Positions 1 through 7,810 of a DNA stretch of 64,000 nt are shown here, piece by piece; positions within the stretch are counted from its first letter, which is position 1; the number at the start of each line of letters is the position of its first letter. The position numbers and the translations under genes were made by a program. Below the pieces are notes generated by a model. That model was not told the origin of the DNA, did no database searches, and was given only the letters and a program-made list of their open reading frames with translations. Source of the DNA: Desulfarculaceae bacterium. GTDB lineage: Bacteria; Desulfobacterota; Desulfarculia; Desulfarculales; Desulfarculaceae. The stretch spans positions 774,848 through 838,847 of the forward strand of contig JAHLKT010000002.1 in the NCBI GenBank assembly GCA_020444545.1, in the 5' to 3' direction.

Positions 1-375
1 GAAGAACACCTGGCCCTTGATCATCCCGTCCTTGAACTCGCCGGCGAAGCGCACCTTCCACAAAAGCTCGTCCCCCGCGAACCAGAGATGGCTGCCCTCC
101 ACCTTGCCCTGATTGATCTCAAGAACAATCTGGTCTTTGGGGTCCGCGCCCACGGTAAGCATGCCCTTGAGGCGCTGGGCCTCCTGCTTGAGCTCGGCCT
201 TGATCGCCGTGGCCTGGCCGGGCTGGGGCTTGCCGCCCTTCACCTTGCCCAGCTCGGCGGTGCCCTGGTAGCTCCCGGCCACATAGGCCAGCTCCCCGGC
301 CAGCAGGGGAGAAGCCGCCAGCAGGGCCGTCAGCAGGATCGAGGCCATCATCAGCGGCCGGGACGCTCTGATCAT
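1..375 (-). CDS. Exported protein of unknown function, partial (3' end outside window)
   Basis: A leftward reading frame is open from an ATG at 375 to the window edge (125 codons, no stop seen). The start is preceded by a good ribosome site (GGAGGTGA). The N-terminus is basic (MIRASR) followed by a hydrophobic stretch and a plausible cleavage after about residue 27, so the protein is predicted to enter the Sec pathway. The mature part is rich in Lys, Gln and Gly, contains the segment YVAGSYQGTAEL, and looks like a soluble beta-rich periplasmic protein. I do not recognise a family. The opposite-strand frame over the same DNA lacks a ribosome site and is rejected. Confidence 0.6.
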   Translation of the reverse strand, partial: MIRASRPLMMASILLTALLAASPLLAGELAYVAGSYQGTAELGKVKGGKPQPGQATAIKAELKQEAQRLKGMLTVGADPKDQIVLEINQGKVEGSHLWFAGDELLWKVRFAGEFKDGMIKGQVFF

Positions 376-506
376 TTCACTCACCTCCACGGGGTTCCAT
401 TTCAATTTAGCACCATCTTCGCCGGCCCGCATGGCGGGGTTTGCCACCCGGCCCCGTAGTGTGCTTCAATAGCCCAGCGAAACGCTCATCAAACGGAGCT
501 CAGCCC

Positions 507-986
507 ATGCCGCGCACTCTGGCCGTTATCTGCTGCCTGCTCATGCTGCTGCTCACCTCTCTCCTGGCGGGCTGCGGCAACTCGGCCCTGGAACAGGGGC
601 TGCGCGCCGAAAAGGCGGGCAATGACCAGGACGCCCTGGCCTCCTACAACGCGGCCATCGCCTCCACCTTCATGGTGTCCCAGAAACGCTCCCTGGCCTA
701 TGCCTCCCGGGCGGGCATCCTGATCACCCAGGGTAAGCTGGACCAGGCCATGGCCGATTTGGACAAGGCCCTGGAGCAGGACCGCCAGAGCGAGCCCGCC
801 TATTACAACCGGGCGGTGCTCTTTCTGCTCAAGGGCAATGTAAAAAGGGCCGAGCTGGACGCCAAGCGCCTGGTGGAGCTGGCTCCCCAGAACAAGGCCG
901 CCCTGCGCCTGTACGAGCTGGCCCAGAACCCACCCGCCAAGTTCAGCCTGCCCCTCACCTGGCTCAAGGCCAACCAGGGCTCCTGA
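507..986 (+). CDS. TPR-repeat lipoprotein
   Basis: The ATG at 507 gives a classic lipoprotein signal: a hydrophobic segment ending in the lipobox LAGC, so the mature N-terminal Cys would be lipidated. The rest (about 135 residues) is helical with two tetratricopeptide-like units: an AEKAGNDQDALASYNAAI unit and, following it, a GKLDQAMADLDKALE unit. A third helix pair begins at the PAYYNRAVLFLLKG segment. TPR lipoproteins of this size usually act as scaffolds for envelope complexes (PilF/NlpI-like), but no specific partner is indicated. An in-frame ATG exists upstream at 441, but its extra residues do not look like a signal peptide. Confidence 0.75.
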   Translation: MPRTLAVICCLLMLLLTSLLAGCGNSALEQGLRAEKAGNDQDALASYNAAIASTFMVSQKRSLAYASRAGILITQGKLDQAMADLDKALEQDRQSEPAYYNRAVLFLLKGNVKRAELDAKRLVELAPQNKAALRLYELAQNPPAKFSLPLTWLKANQGS

Positions 987-1101
987 GCTTGCCTTGCCAA
1001 GCCCTCCTTAGCCCGCTTATGCTGGTTATAGAACAAGGAGGGCCATCATCGCCGAGAACCAAGCCAAGGGGCGCCTGAGCCTCAAGCAACTGCTGGAGCT
1101 G

Positions 1102-1566
1102 TTGAAAATGCCCACCCGGGGCGAAGTGCAGATGGAGGGCTTCAACCCGGACATCGACACCTATCGCAAGGTGGCCCACAAAGTGGCCCTGAGCTACTTC
1201 GCCAGCGCCGGCCTGACCTTGGCGCCCTTGGAGGACGAGCTGTTCCAGGTGGCGCCCATCCCGGGCAACGACTGGCCGGACGTGGCTTTTTATCTGGCCC
1301 ACGAGGCCAACCTGGAGGCCGGGGCCGTGACCATCCACTCGGCCCAGGAGCTCCTCAAGCGCAACGCACCCCAGGGCCGGCCCTGGCCGGATTACGAGAG
1401 CGCGGTGCTGGCCAATCTGGACATCATCCGCGACGCGCCCGAGGCCCTGAGGATGGGCAGCGGCCGCGAGACCATGCTGAAGGCCTTTGAGCTGATCAAG
1501 AAGGGCCCGGCCGAGCTATTGGCCGAGGAGCTGGCCGAGGAGGCCAAGGGCCAAACCAAACACTGA
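1102..1566 (+). CDS. Conserved protein of unknown function (start uncertain)
   Basis: This is a soluble, acidic protein of about 154 residues with an alanine/glutamate-rich C-terminal helix. No family is recognised. The nearest standard starts are TTG 1102 and ATG 1108, but neither has a ribosome site. A strong AAGGAGGG lies at 1035-1042, and the reading frame is open back to 1012, so translation may begin at an ATC around 1048, adding a coherent helix (AENQAKGRLSLKQLLELLK). The gene is followed at once by a strong intrinsic terminator and faces the convergent universal stress protein gene. Confidence 0.6.
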   Translation: MKMPTRGEVQMEGFNPDIDTYRKVAHKVALSYFASAGLTLAPLEDELFQVAPIPGNDWPDVAFYLAHEANLEAGAVTIHSAQELLKRNAPQGRPWPDYESAVLANLDIIRDAPEALRMGSGRETMLKAFELIKKGPAELLAEELAEEAKGQTKH

Positions 1567-1581
1567 GCCATTACACGACGA

Positions 1582-1617
1582 AGCCCCCGGCCGCGCGAAG
1601 CAGCCGGGGGCTTTTTT
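1582..1617 (+). terminator. Intrinsic terminator between convergent genes
   Basis: The hairpin pairs AGCCCCCGG with CCGGGGGCT (1582-1612) and is followed by six T residues. It ends the rightward gene that stops at 1566. The leftward universal stress protein gene stops at 1634, so the hairpin may serve both directions, although only the + strand has the U tract. Confidence 0.85.
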
Positions 1618-1633
1618 CGTTTAACGGAGCGGG

Positions 1634-2101
1634 CTACTCGACCACGCAGATGGTCGCGCCCTGCAGATTGCCGATGACGCCGCTGGATACCGACCCGAAG
1701 AGCATCCCGGTCAGGTTGCTGACGCCCTTGCGGCCCAAGACCACGGTGCCGTAGCCGCCCTTTTTCACCTCGTCGATGATGTCCTTGGCCACGCCCTTGG
1801 TCTTTTCCATGTACTTGACCTTGACCTGGTCCTCGGCAAAGCCCATGCGGACGAGGTGCTTCTTGGCCTCTTCCATGCTCTCGCGGCCCTTTTCGCGCTC
1901 GCGCTCCAAGACCGAAATGCGGGCCTTGACCTGATCGGTGAAGGGGGTTTGCACCATGTCGTACTCGGGCACCTTGTCGTAGACCCCCAACAGGGTCACC
2001 TTGACGTTGTCCACCCGGCCGAACATCTGACCAACATATTCCACGGCCCTCAGGGCCTGTTGGGAGTTGTCATAAGCAAGCAGAATTTGATTCCAGAGCA
2101 T
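1634..2101 (-). CDS. Universal stress protein (UspA family, ATP-binding type)
   Basis: This 155-residue single Usp domain begins with the usual strand/loop (ILLAYDNSQQALRAVEYV) and ends with the nucleotide-binding motif G-x2-G-x9-G-S: G123, G126, G136 and S137 are all present. It is therefore of the ATP-binding MJ0577-like subclass rather than the UspA subclass. Such proteins are small cytoplasmic dimers that bind ATP and modulate stress survival. Its 5' end overlaps the 3' end of the upstream rseC-like gene by 32 bases, so the two are co-transcribed leftward. Confidence 0.93.
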   Translation of the reverse strand: MLWNQILLAYDNSQQALRAVEYVGQMFGRVDNVKVTLLGVYDKVPEYDMVQTPFTDQVKARISVLEREREKGRESMEEAKKHLVRMGFAEDQVKVKYMEKTKGVAKDIIDEVKKGGYGTVVLGRKGVSNLTGMLFGSVSSGVIGNLQGATICVVE

Positions 2102-2564
2102 CCCTCTCTCCCTGTTGCAGTATGCGCACCACCTTGACGGTCAGTTCCTTGCGCCCGGCCAGGCGCTTGGAAACGCGGCGCAGGATCAGCCACGCGCCCA
2201 GGAGGCTGAGCGCGCCCAGAATAACCGCCCCGGTCTGGGCCTCCAGGCCATAGGAGGGCCCCAGCTGCTTGCCCACCATGGCCCCGGCCAACAACGCGAA
2301 GACCGGCACCATGTAGAGCAGGAAGCTGGCTCCCAAGACCCCTTTGCGGGCCATGATCATGAGCACCTTGTCCCCGGCCTTGGCGCCCGCCTGGTTGATG
2401 GCCGCGATGACCCGACGCTTGTCGCCACCCAAAGTCTGGCAGGCGCCGCGGGCTCCGCAGCCCTTGCAGGCTTCCTGCTGCATGGTCTCCACCTGGGCCA
2501 GTCCGCCCATGGTTTCGATCACCACGCCCTCTTCCTGCATGTAGTTGCTGGGCACTGTTTCCAT
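2070..2564 (-). CDS. rseC: RseC/MucC-type SoxR-reducing/sigma-E regulator protein
   Basis: The protein has the RseC/MucC layout: a short N-terminal domain starting near MQEEGVVIET, a cysteine cluster (C33, C36, C42 in the KGCGARGACQ region), and two transmembrane helices around residues 75-95 and 110-130, then a cytoplasmic tail. Family members influence sigma-E signalling in enterobacteria or belong to the Rsx/Rnf-linked SoxR-reducing system; in Rnf-bearing bacteria they often accompany electron transport genes. Here the neighbours do not show an Rnf operon. The first ATG (2564) and the internal ATG (2540) are both possible; neither has a clear ribosome site. Confidence 0.85.
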   Translation of the reverse strand: METVPSNYMQEEGVVIETMGGLAQVETMQQEACKGCGARGACQTLGGDKRRVIAAINQAGAKAGDKVLMIMARKGVLGASFLLYMVPVFALLAGAMVGKQLGPSYGLEAQTGAVILGALSLLGAWLILRRVSKRLAGRKELTVKVVRILQQGERDALESNSACL

Positions 2565-2639
2565 GCTAATTCTTATATCAGAACGCAGGGGGTTTATAAA
2601 GCTTTTCAGCGGGGTTAAACCGGCTAAAACCAGGCTTTT

Positions 2640-3365
2640 TCAAGGCCGGGGCGCCTCTTGGCGGGCCGAGGCCTCGTGCCGGATGCGGTCCATCCACTGC
2701 CCCAGGTGCAAGCCGTCCACCTTGCGGGCGAAAAGGGGCAGCAGCTCCTTTTCCAGACGCTCCTGGTGCTCGGGCGGGGCCAGCAGGCCGGGCAGGGGCC
2801 GACAGGTCCGAAGCGCCGCCTGATCCCCGGCCAAAACGGCGGCCAGCGAGCCGTACCCCGTGCCCATGGCCAGGTGCTCGGCGATCTGCATGAGCGCGGT
2901 ATCCAGGGTGAACCACCAGGGATCGCCTTGGGCCTCGCCGCCCGGAACACAACGGCTCTTGGAGGCCATCACCCGGCAGGCCAGGGGCCGGGCCCCGTAG
3001 GCCGCGCACAGGCCACCCTCCAAAAGAAAACAGGCCTTGGGCAAGGCCTGGCTTTGCGGTTCGGCCGGGGGCTCGCGCTGCTCCAGGCAGCACTGGGCCA
3101 GCTCGTTGCAGGTGTAGGCCGGGGCTGGCGTGGCCGGGGCCAGCTCGGCCGCCCGGGCCAAAAGGTCTTCCCGTCCCAGGCGCTCCAGCTCGGCGGCCAG
3201 CACGGCACCCTCCAGGCCGGTGAGGTGCACGTGGTCGCTGCAGCAGGCGAAGCAGCCCGCCCCGCAGGCGGTGTCGCGGTCGTCCTGATCGATGCCGGCC
3301 TGGATGTCGTAGAGCGCGGCCAACAGTTCTTTTTGGGGGACTGCGTTGAACTTGGGTAAAAGCAT
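2640..3365 (-). CDS. YkgJ-family cysteine-cluster protein (putative Zn/Fe chelating)
   Basis: The 241-residue protein carries the cysteine-rich core of the YkgJ/UPF0153 family: CGAGCFACC, then CNELAQCCL, then a C-terminal C...CRV segment followed by SKSRC. These cysteines are thought to bind a metal ion, and some relatives sit near flagellar or lysine-methylation genes, but no general function is established. I chose ATG 3365 because it follows AAGGAGCCGTC. A longer frame to 3458 has no such site and its extra residues are glycine-rich noise. The gene stands alone, leftward, divergent from the exported protein at 3500. Confidence 0.85.
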   Translation of the reverse strand: MLLPKFNAVPQKELLAALYDIQAGIDQDDRDTACGAGCFACCSDHVHLTGLEGAVLAAELERLGREDLLARAAELAPATPAPAYTCNELAQCCLEQREPPAEPQSQALPKACFLLEGGLCAAYGARPLACRVMASKSRCVPGGEAQGDPWWFTLDTALMQIAEHLAMGTGYGSLAAVLAGDQAALRTCRPLPGLLAPPEHQERLEKELLPLFARKVDGLHLGQWMDRIRHEASARQEAPRP

Positions 3366-3499
3366 GACGGCTCCTTGGCTGGCCTTCGATTGTACCAAAG
3401 CCGTCCCGCCCCCGCCTTGACTAGGCGCGCCAGCGATCCCATACTTGAGCATGAACAAACCTAAAACCGTAAATATTAGCCATTTCCAAGGAGATACCC

Positions 3500-4102
3500 A
3501 TGCGGCCTCTACTGCGGCTGACGGCCATTTTTCTTTTGACCCTGGCCTGTTCCCTGCCCGCCGCGGCCGATGAGATCAGCAGCCAGCTGGAAAAAGGGAC
3601 CAAGCTATATCAAGACGGCAAGCTGAGCCAGGCCATCAGCGAGATCAAATTCGCCCTGGCCCGGCTCAAGCAGAAAAAGGCCGAAGCCCTGGCCGCGATA
3701 TTCCCAAAGCCCCCGGACGGCTGGAGCATCGAAAAATCCCGGAGCTCCAAGGGAGGCGGGGCCATGATGGGCGGCGCGATCAGCGCCTCGCAACGCTACC
3801 GGGACGCGGGCAAGGGCCGGGTTCGCATGGAGGTGGTCACCGACTCCCCTTTGATCCAGGCCCTGTCCATGATGCTCTCCAACCCCATGTTCTTGCAGTC
3901 GGGCAAGGCGGGCAAGCTGGTGACCATGCAGGGGCACAAGGCGGTGCTGAAGGATCAGGGCAACCGGGCCGAGTTGCAGGCGCTCATCGACAACAAGGTG
4001 GTGGTTCGGGTCAACGCCTGGCGGGTTAACCAGGCGGCGGCCGTGGTTCAGGACTTCGCGGCCAAGATGGACCTGAGCAAGCTCAAGGAGCTGGGCCAAT
4101 AG
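3500..4102 (+). CDS. Exported protein of unknown function with an N-terminal TPR-like helix pair
   Basis: The start has a strong ribosome site (CCAAGGAGATACCC). Residues 1-23 form a signal peptide with an AAA-D cleavage site. The mature protein opens with one TPR-like helical hairpin (LEKGTKLYQDGKLSQAISEI) and continues as a mixed domain of about 120 residues with a glycine/methionine-rich loop (SKGGGAMMGGAIS). It is predicted periplasmic. The overall pattern of short TPR followed by a compact globular domain recurs in deltaproteobacterial hypothetical proteins; no enzyme motif is visible. Confidence 0.75.
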   Translation: MRPLLRLTAIFLLTLACSLPAAADEISSQLEKGTKLYQDGKLSQAISEIKFALARLKQKKAEALAAIFPKPPDGWSIEKSRSSKGGGAMMGGAISASQRYRDAGKGRVRMEVVTDSPLIQALSMMLSNPMFLQSGKAGKLVTMQGHKAVLKDQGNRAELQALIDNKVVVRVNAWRVNQAAAVVQDFAAKMDLSKLKELGQ

Positions 4103-4192
4103 GCCCCGTTTGACTTGGCCGGGGTTCGGGCCGCAGAATTTAACTAGAGGCGGGTTTGGCCTAGCCCGGCCATTTCAAACCGGAGGTGTGCT

Positions 4193-4483
4193 ATGAAGGC
4201 TGGCATCATCTTCACCGGCACCGGGCCCATCCTGGTGCTCACCACCTACAGTTCGTTCGACGATCCCCAGTTCATCGAGAAGCTTGCCCGCAAGGGCATC
4301 ATGAAATTCATCGCCTATGAGCTGGACGTGGACCTGGTGCACCAGAAGTACGGTGGCCAGTACGATGCCATCGTCAACGACGTGAAGCAGTCCGACGACC
4401 TCAGGGTGCTGGACTACAACGGACACAACGTGTTCTACAATTTCTCCTTCACGGAGATGGCCCCCCCCATCTCCCACGAGTAG
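4193..4483 (+). CDS. Small conserved protein of unknown function
   Basis: This 96-residue cytoplasmic protein starts behind a good ribosome site (CCGGAGGTGTGCT). It contains no transmembrane segment or cysteine, and its alternating hydrophobic pattern (IIFTGTGPILVLTTYS, then helices, then RVLDYNGHNVFYNFSF) suggests a small alpha/beta fold. I recognise no family or catalytic motif. It stands as a single gene with its own terminator at 4505-4539. Confidence 0.7.
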   Translation: MKAGIIFTGTGPILVLTTYSSFDDPQFIEKLARKGIMKFIAYELDVDLVHQKYGGQYDAIVNDVKQSDDLRVLDYNGHNVFYNFSFTEMAPPISHE

Positions 4484-4504
4484 CTCCCTTTGCATGGGCG
4501 GGAG

Positions 4505-4539
4505 CGGGGCCGCTCCCATGGGGGGCGGCCCCGTTTTTT
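4505..4539 (+). terminator. Intrinsic terminator
   Basis: CGGGGCCGC (4505-4513) pairs with GCGGCCCCG (4525-4533) and six T residues follow. It ends the small gene that stops at 4483. Confidence 0.88.
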
Positions 4540-4621
4540 GGGTTATGTACGTCTTTATTGTGCCGGTTAAGTTCCCCTGGGGATACGCCCTAGCCGCCTA
4601 TTTTCGTGGCTGCTCGTCAGG

Positions 4622-4987
4622 TTAACTCTCGGCTATCTCGGATAATTTTTTTGGCGCCTCCGCGTAATCAACCATTACGCCCACCCCGAAGTGCACGAAA
4701 ATTTCAGGCCACCCCTCCACCGGCAGCCAATACGAGATAATTTCTTTTCCGTCTGATTCTACCTTTTTGTACGCTGGTTGCTGAGTGCGCAACGCTTGAT
4801 TGGCCAGACAACCTCTATGAGATTCAGGTGGGCCGAACTTTGCGCAATTCATTCCCGCCTCCATTCCCAAAGCTCGGCATGCCTTGTTTGCGGCGAGTAC
4901 TTTCCTGCTTTTGTGCACGAGTGTGGTTGGTTCCGGAAAGCTCCCCCACATCAGATGGAAAGCCTCGATCAATTCGCGCTCGCTCAT
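4622..4987 (-). CDS. Small PAS-like, cysteine-containing protein
   Basis: With the ATG at 4987 (ribosome site AAAGGAGGACAAAAA) the protein is 121 residues. It looks like a single PAS-type sensory domain: helix, strand TTLVHKSRKVLAANKAC, a loop with three cysteines (C37, C48, C60), and a terminal beta hairpin EIISYWLPVEG...IFVHFGVGVMV. There is no output domain, so it would act by binding a partner or ligand; the cysteines could hold a metal or cofactor, which is inference. It is divergent from the AraC-type gene at 5186, and both are less GC-rich than the neighbourhood, suggesting acquisition together. Other starts up to 5056 lack a ribosome site. Confidence 0.65.
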   Translation of the reverse strand: MSERELIEAFHLMWGSFPEPTTLVHKSRKVLAANKACRALGMEAGMNCAKFGPPESHRGCLANQALRTQQPAYKKVESDGKEIISYWLPVEGWPEIFVHFGVGVMVDYAEAPKKLSEIAES

Positions 4988-5185
4988 TTTTTGTCCTCCT
5001 TTGCGAGACACCCCCTCGGGTGAAATGCCGGGGCGTGTTTCGCCGTATATCAACACAGTTATTGCAGAGCCAACTAAACGCCTTGCCTATTCGGATATGG
5101 TTGCGTTTGCCATAACTATAAGATACAATGGATCATTATATTTTCTTGCCATATTGGCCACAACAAATACACTATTGGACAAATC

Positions 5186-6013
5186 ATGCTTTGGAACGTT
5201 GCCGTCACACTTTCAGAGTCTTCAGAATGGCACTCCCACGATATTTTTGAATTCGTGTTGTGCCACGCCGGATCGGGACTCGTCGTAACGGACCAGCAGT
5301 GCATAGGGCTGGTGGGCCGGCGGAGTATCCTCTTGACCCCGCAGGTTCGGCACCGGTTTGTTTTCAGAAGAGGAGAGTCCGCTGACCTGAAAATCATATG
5401 TCTGACCCCCTTGGATATGGGGGTCCACCTTGCCCCCGCCCAAACCTCCGCCCTTCAAAGAATGAATCAGGCCGGTGTTACCTTCACGGATCACCCGGAT
5501 CTCTGGGACCGTTTAAGCGAGGTGCTTGAAATGATCCCGGAAGGCCTGCACTGCGAAGATCAGGGCGAGTTACAGATGGCATGGGGAGCTTTGGCGTTAT
5601 TACTCGCCGGACACCAGCAGGGCCAGTGCATCACGGAGGAAGCTCCAAAAGCTGCCCGTCACCTGAACGCAATTCAAAATGTCTGCGAGTGGATTGAGGC
5701 GCATCTTGACCAAAAGGCTGATCTTGATGAGCTCGCATCACGTTTCGGGCTGTCCCGCAGTCTGCTGACCCGCGAGTTCCGGAGGCATACTGGTACCAGC
5801 GTGGTTGATTACCTAAACACACACCGGCTTCAGAAGGTGGGGGCGCTACTTGCCGCAAGCGACAAGAGCATCGCGGAAGCGGCATTTGAATGCGGTTTCT
5901 CGAGCCTGACGAATTTTTACCGGAGATTCAAGGTTCTCTACGGCGTAACGCCCGTTGAGTTCCGGAAGTTCGTCGAAAACACTCCATCGCTAAATAGAGG
6001 AAATTTGCCTTAG
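5186..6013 (+). CDS. AraC-family transcriptional regulator
   Basis: The 275-residue protein has an N-terminal cupin-like sensing domain (HSHDIFEFVLCHAGSG, a metal- or ligand-binding beta barrel signature) and a C-terminal AraC double helix-turn-helix from about residue 165: the first HTH near DLDELASRFGLSRSLLTREF, the second near SIAEAAFECGFSSLTNFYRR, then the family end motif GVTPVEFRK. Such proteins activate adjacent genes in response to a small molecule. The target could be the divergent PAS-like gene. No strong ribosome site is seen before ATG 5186, and the 198-bp divergent region is AT-rich, typical of a shared promoter. Confidence 0.92.
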   Translation: MLWNVAVTLSESSEWHSHDIFEFVLCHAGSGLVVTDQQCIGLVGRRSILLTPQVRHRFVFRRGESADLKIICLTPLDMGVHLAPAQTSALQRMNQAGVTFTDHPDLWDRLSEVLEMIPEGLHCEDQGELQMAWGALALLLAGHQQGQCITEEAPKAARHLNAIQNVCEWIEAHLDQKADLDELASRFGLSRSLLTREFRRHTGTSVVDYLNTHRLQKVGALLAASDKSIAEAAFECGFSSLTNFYRRFKVLYGVTPVEFRKFVENTPSLNRGNLP

Positions 6014-6350
6014 TTCCAGGCCTTCCCACGATGCATATCTACAATGGCCGTATTTCCGGCGATATCTTGGCCGTGGACCATCTACACCTTGAGGGTGCAG
6101 GAGGAGCTCTGAGCACGGGCGTTGTCGCGGCAATTACCCCTGCCGTTCATGGGGCGCACCAGGCCCTTCCGGCTCAACAGGGCTCCATTTGGGGTATTGA
6201 CCGCTATTGACCCACGATGATAACTTTGCTGAAGGCCCAAGGAGGGACCGAGGAATGCACCGCGAGTTTCGATTTATCCGGTATTATTATTATCCCGGGA
6301 ACGGGTTCGCGGAGGCTTGTTGACGCCTTAGGCCAGTAGAAGCCATAGCA
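6014..6350. other. Intergenic stretch without a convincing gene
   Basis: Between the AraC gene and the aminotransferase lie about 390 bases. A 59-codon frame (6031-6210, starting MHIYNGRISGDI) has no ribosome site and I do not call it. The segment GGGTTCGCGG at 6303-6312 recurs in the terminator stem just downstream, so this area may contain alternative hairpins. Nothing else is recognisable. Confidence 0.5.
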
Positions 6351-6380
6351 GCCGCGAACCCAAGGGTTCGCGGCTTTTTT
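6351..6380 (+). terminator. Intrinsic terminator upstream of the aminotransferase
   Basis: GCCGCGAACCC (6351-6361) pairs with GGGTTCGCGGC (6364-6374) around a very small loop, followed by six T residues. An extra copy of the right arm at 6303-6312 could compete for the left arm, so an attenuator is conceivable; a simple terminator is the economical reading. Confidence 0.8.
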
Positions 6381-6405
6381 GTTGCTCCGCGCGGGAGGAA
6401 GTTTC

Positions 6406-7587
6406 ATGCCGGTAGCCAGTAAGATCGCTGAGTTCATCAACCGCTCCAGTTGGATTCGGGCCATGTTCGAGGCCGGGGCCAAGCTCAAGGCCGAAAAAGG
6501 GGCCGAGAACGTTTTCGACTTCTCCCTGGGCAACCCCAACATCGAGCCGCCCGAAAGGTTCTACGAGGTGATCGGGCGCCTGGCCGTCGACCGCTCGCCG
6601 GGCCGCCACGCCTACATGCCCAACGCGGGCTACCCCGGGGTGCGGGTCAAGGTGGCCGACTACCTCAGCCGCCAGCACGGTCCCTCCTTCAGCGAGAACG
6701 AAATCATCATGACCGTGGGCGCGGCGGGTGCCCTGAACATCACCCTCAAGGCCATCGTGGACCCCGGGGCCGAGGTGGTGGTGCCCACTCCCTACTTCGT
6801 GGAGTACGATTTCTACCTGGACAACCACGGCGGCACGGTGAAGCGGGTGCCCACCACCGACAGCTTCGACTTGGACGTGGAGGCCATCGCCGACGCCATC
6901 AGCGATAAGACCTGCGCGGTGCTGATCAACAACCCCAACAACCCCACCGGCGCGGTCTACTCCAAGGCCACCATCGACGCCTTGGCCGCCATGCTCAGCG
7001 CCAAGAGCCAGGAGTTGGGCAAGGCCATCTACCTGATCAGCGACGAGCCCTACAGCCAGATCGTATACGACGGCCTGGAGGTGCCCAGCATCTTCGCGGC
7101 CTATCCCCACAGCATCGTGGTTACCAGCTTCAGCAAGAACCTGTCCCTGCCCGGCGAGCGCATCGGCTTCGCGGCGGTGCACCCGGAGATCGCGGACAAG
7201 GGCCTGCTGCTCGGCGGCATGACCCTGGCCAACCGCATCCTGGGTTACGTGAACGCCCCGGGCATCATGCAGATGGCCGTGGCCGAGCTGCTGGAGGACG
7301 CCGCCGAGGTGGCCCAGTACGCCAAGAAGCGTGAGCTGATCCTGGACGTGCTGGACCAGGCGGGCTTTGACTACGTGCGGCCGGGCGGGGCCTTTTACGT
7401 GTTCCCCAAGAGCCCGGACCCGGACGACGTGGCCTTCTGCAAGGTGGCCCAAGAGGAGAACATTCTCTTGGTGCCGGGCTCGGGCTTCATGGGGCCGGGC
7501 TACTTCCGCATCGCCTACTGCTGCGACGACGCTACCATCACCAACTCGCTGGAGGCCTTCAAGCGGGTGCGGGCGCGTTTCGCCTAG
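6406..7587 (+). CDS. Class I/II pyridoxal-phosphate-dependent aminotransferase
   Basis: The 393-residue protein belongs to fold-type I aminotransferases. The substrate/cofactor segments are present in order: the G-A-A/L-N loop near residue 107, NNPNNPTG at 175-182, SDEPY at 212-216 (the Asp contacts the PLP ring nitrogen), and the Schiff-base lysine K244 in SFSKNLSLPGER. The C-terminal FRIAYC holds the carboxylate-binding Arg. It resembles aspartate/aromatic-type transaminases; the exact substrate cannot be told. The start is ATG 6406 behind GGGAGGAAG. It is monocistronic with terminators on both sides. Confidence 0.93.
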   Translation: MPVASKIAEFINRSSWIRAMFEAGAKLKAEKGAENVFDFSLGNPNIEPPERFYEVIGRLAVDRSPGRHAYMPNAGYPGVRVKVADYLSRQHGPSFSENEIIMTVGAAGALNITLKAIVDPGAEVVVPTPYFVEYDFYLDNHGGTVKRVPTTDSFDLDVEAIADAISDKTCAVLINNPNNPTGAVYSKATIDALAAMLSAKSQELGKAIYLISDEPYSQIVYDGLEVPSIFAAYPHSIVVTSFSKNLSLPGERIGFAAVHPEIADKGLLLGGMTLANRILGYVNAPGIMQMAVAELLEDAAEVAQYAKKRELILDVLDQAGFDYVRPGGAFYVFPKSPDPDDVAFCKVAQEENILLVPGSGFMGPGYFRIAYCCDDATITNSLEAFKRVRARFA

Positions 7588-7604
7588 GTTTTAGGGTATG
7601 TTTA

Positions 7605-7636
7605 GAGGCCGGGCGCAACGAGCGCCCGGCCTCTTT
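7605..7636 (+). terminator. Intrinsic terminator after the aminotransferase
   Basis: GAGGCCGGGCGC (7605-7616) pairs perfectly with GCGCCCGGCCTC (7622-7633) around a 5-base loop; TTTCATTT follows. The U tract is interrupted but the stem is very strong. Confidence 0.8.
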
Positions 7637-7684
7637 CATTTGTGCGGTACGGAAGAAGTGCATTTTGAAGCCAAACACGGCACA

Positions 7685-7789
7685 GCCAGGCGACGGCAGA
7701 CAAGGCGACCGGCAAGCGACAGCCGAGGGCGTAGTGAACCTACGTCGAGGCTGGAGCGTGGCCGGCAACACCGTATGCCGGCGTCTGGC
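7685..7789 (+). repeat. 105-nt multi-stem hairpin element (candidate dispersed repeat or structured RNA)
   Basis: Four co-linear stems nest inside one another: 7685-7698 with 7776-7789 (14 positions, two non-Watson-Crick), 7709-7713 with 7761-7765, 7720-7724 with 7749-7753, and 7730-7734 with 7740-7744, closing a TGAAC loop. The element lies between the aminotransferase terminator and the start of mtaB 22 bases downstream. The 69-codon frame that crosses it has no coding character. From memory, similar hairpins occur as dispersed repeats in deltaproteobacterial genomes, but I cannot verify that here. Confidence 0.6.
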
Positions 7790-7810
7790 GAAGCCGCAGG
7801 TTGGTAAGCC

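Noticed and set aside
6328..7452. Long open frame opposite the aminotransferase
   Set aside because: It lies entirely antisense to a clear aminotransferase and is His/Val/Gly-rich as expected from GC-rich shadow frames.
7598..7807. 69-codon frame before mtaB
   Set aside because: It runs through a terminator and a structured hairpin and has no ribosome site.
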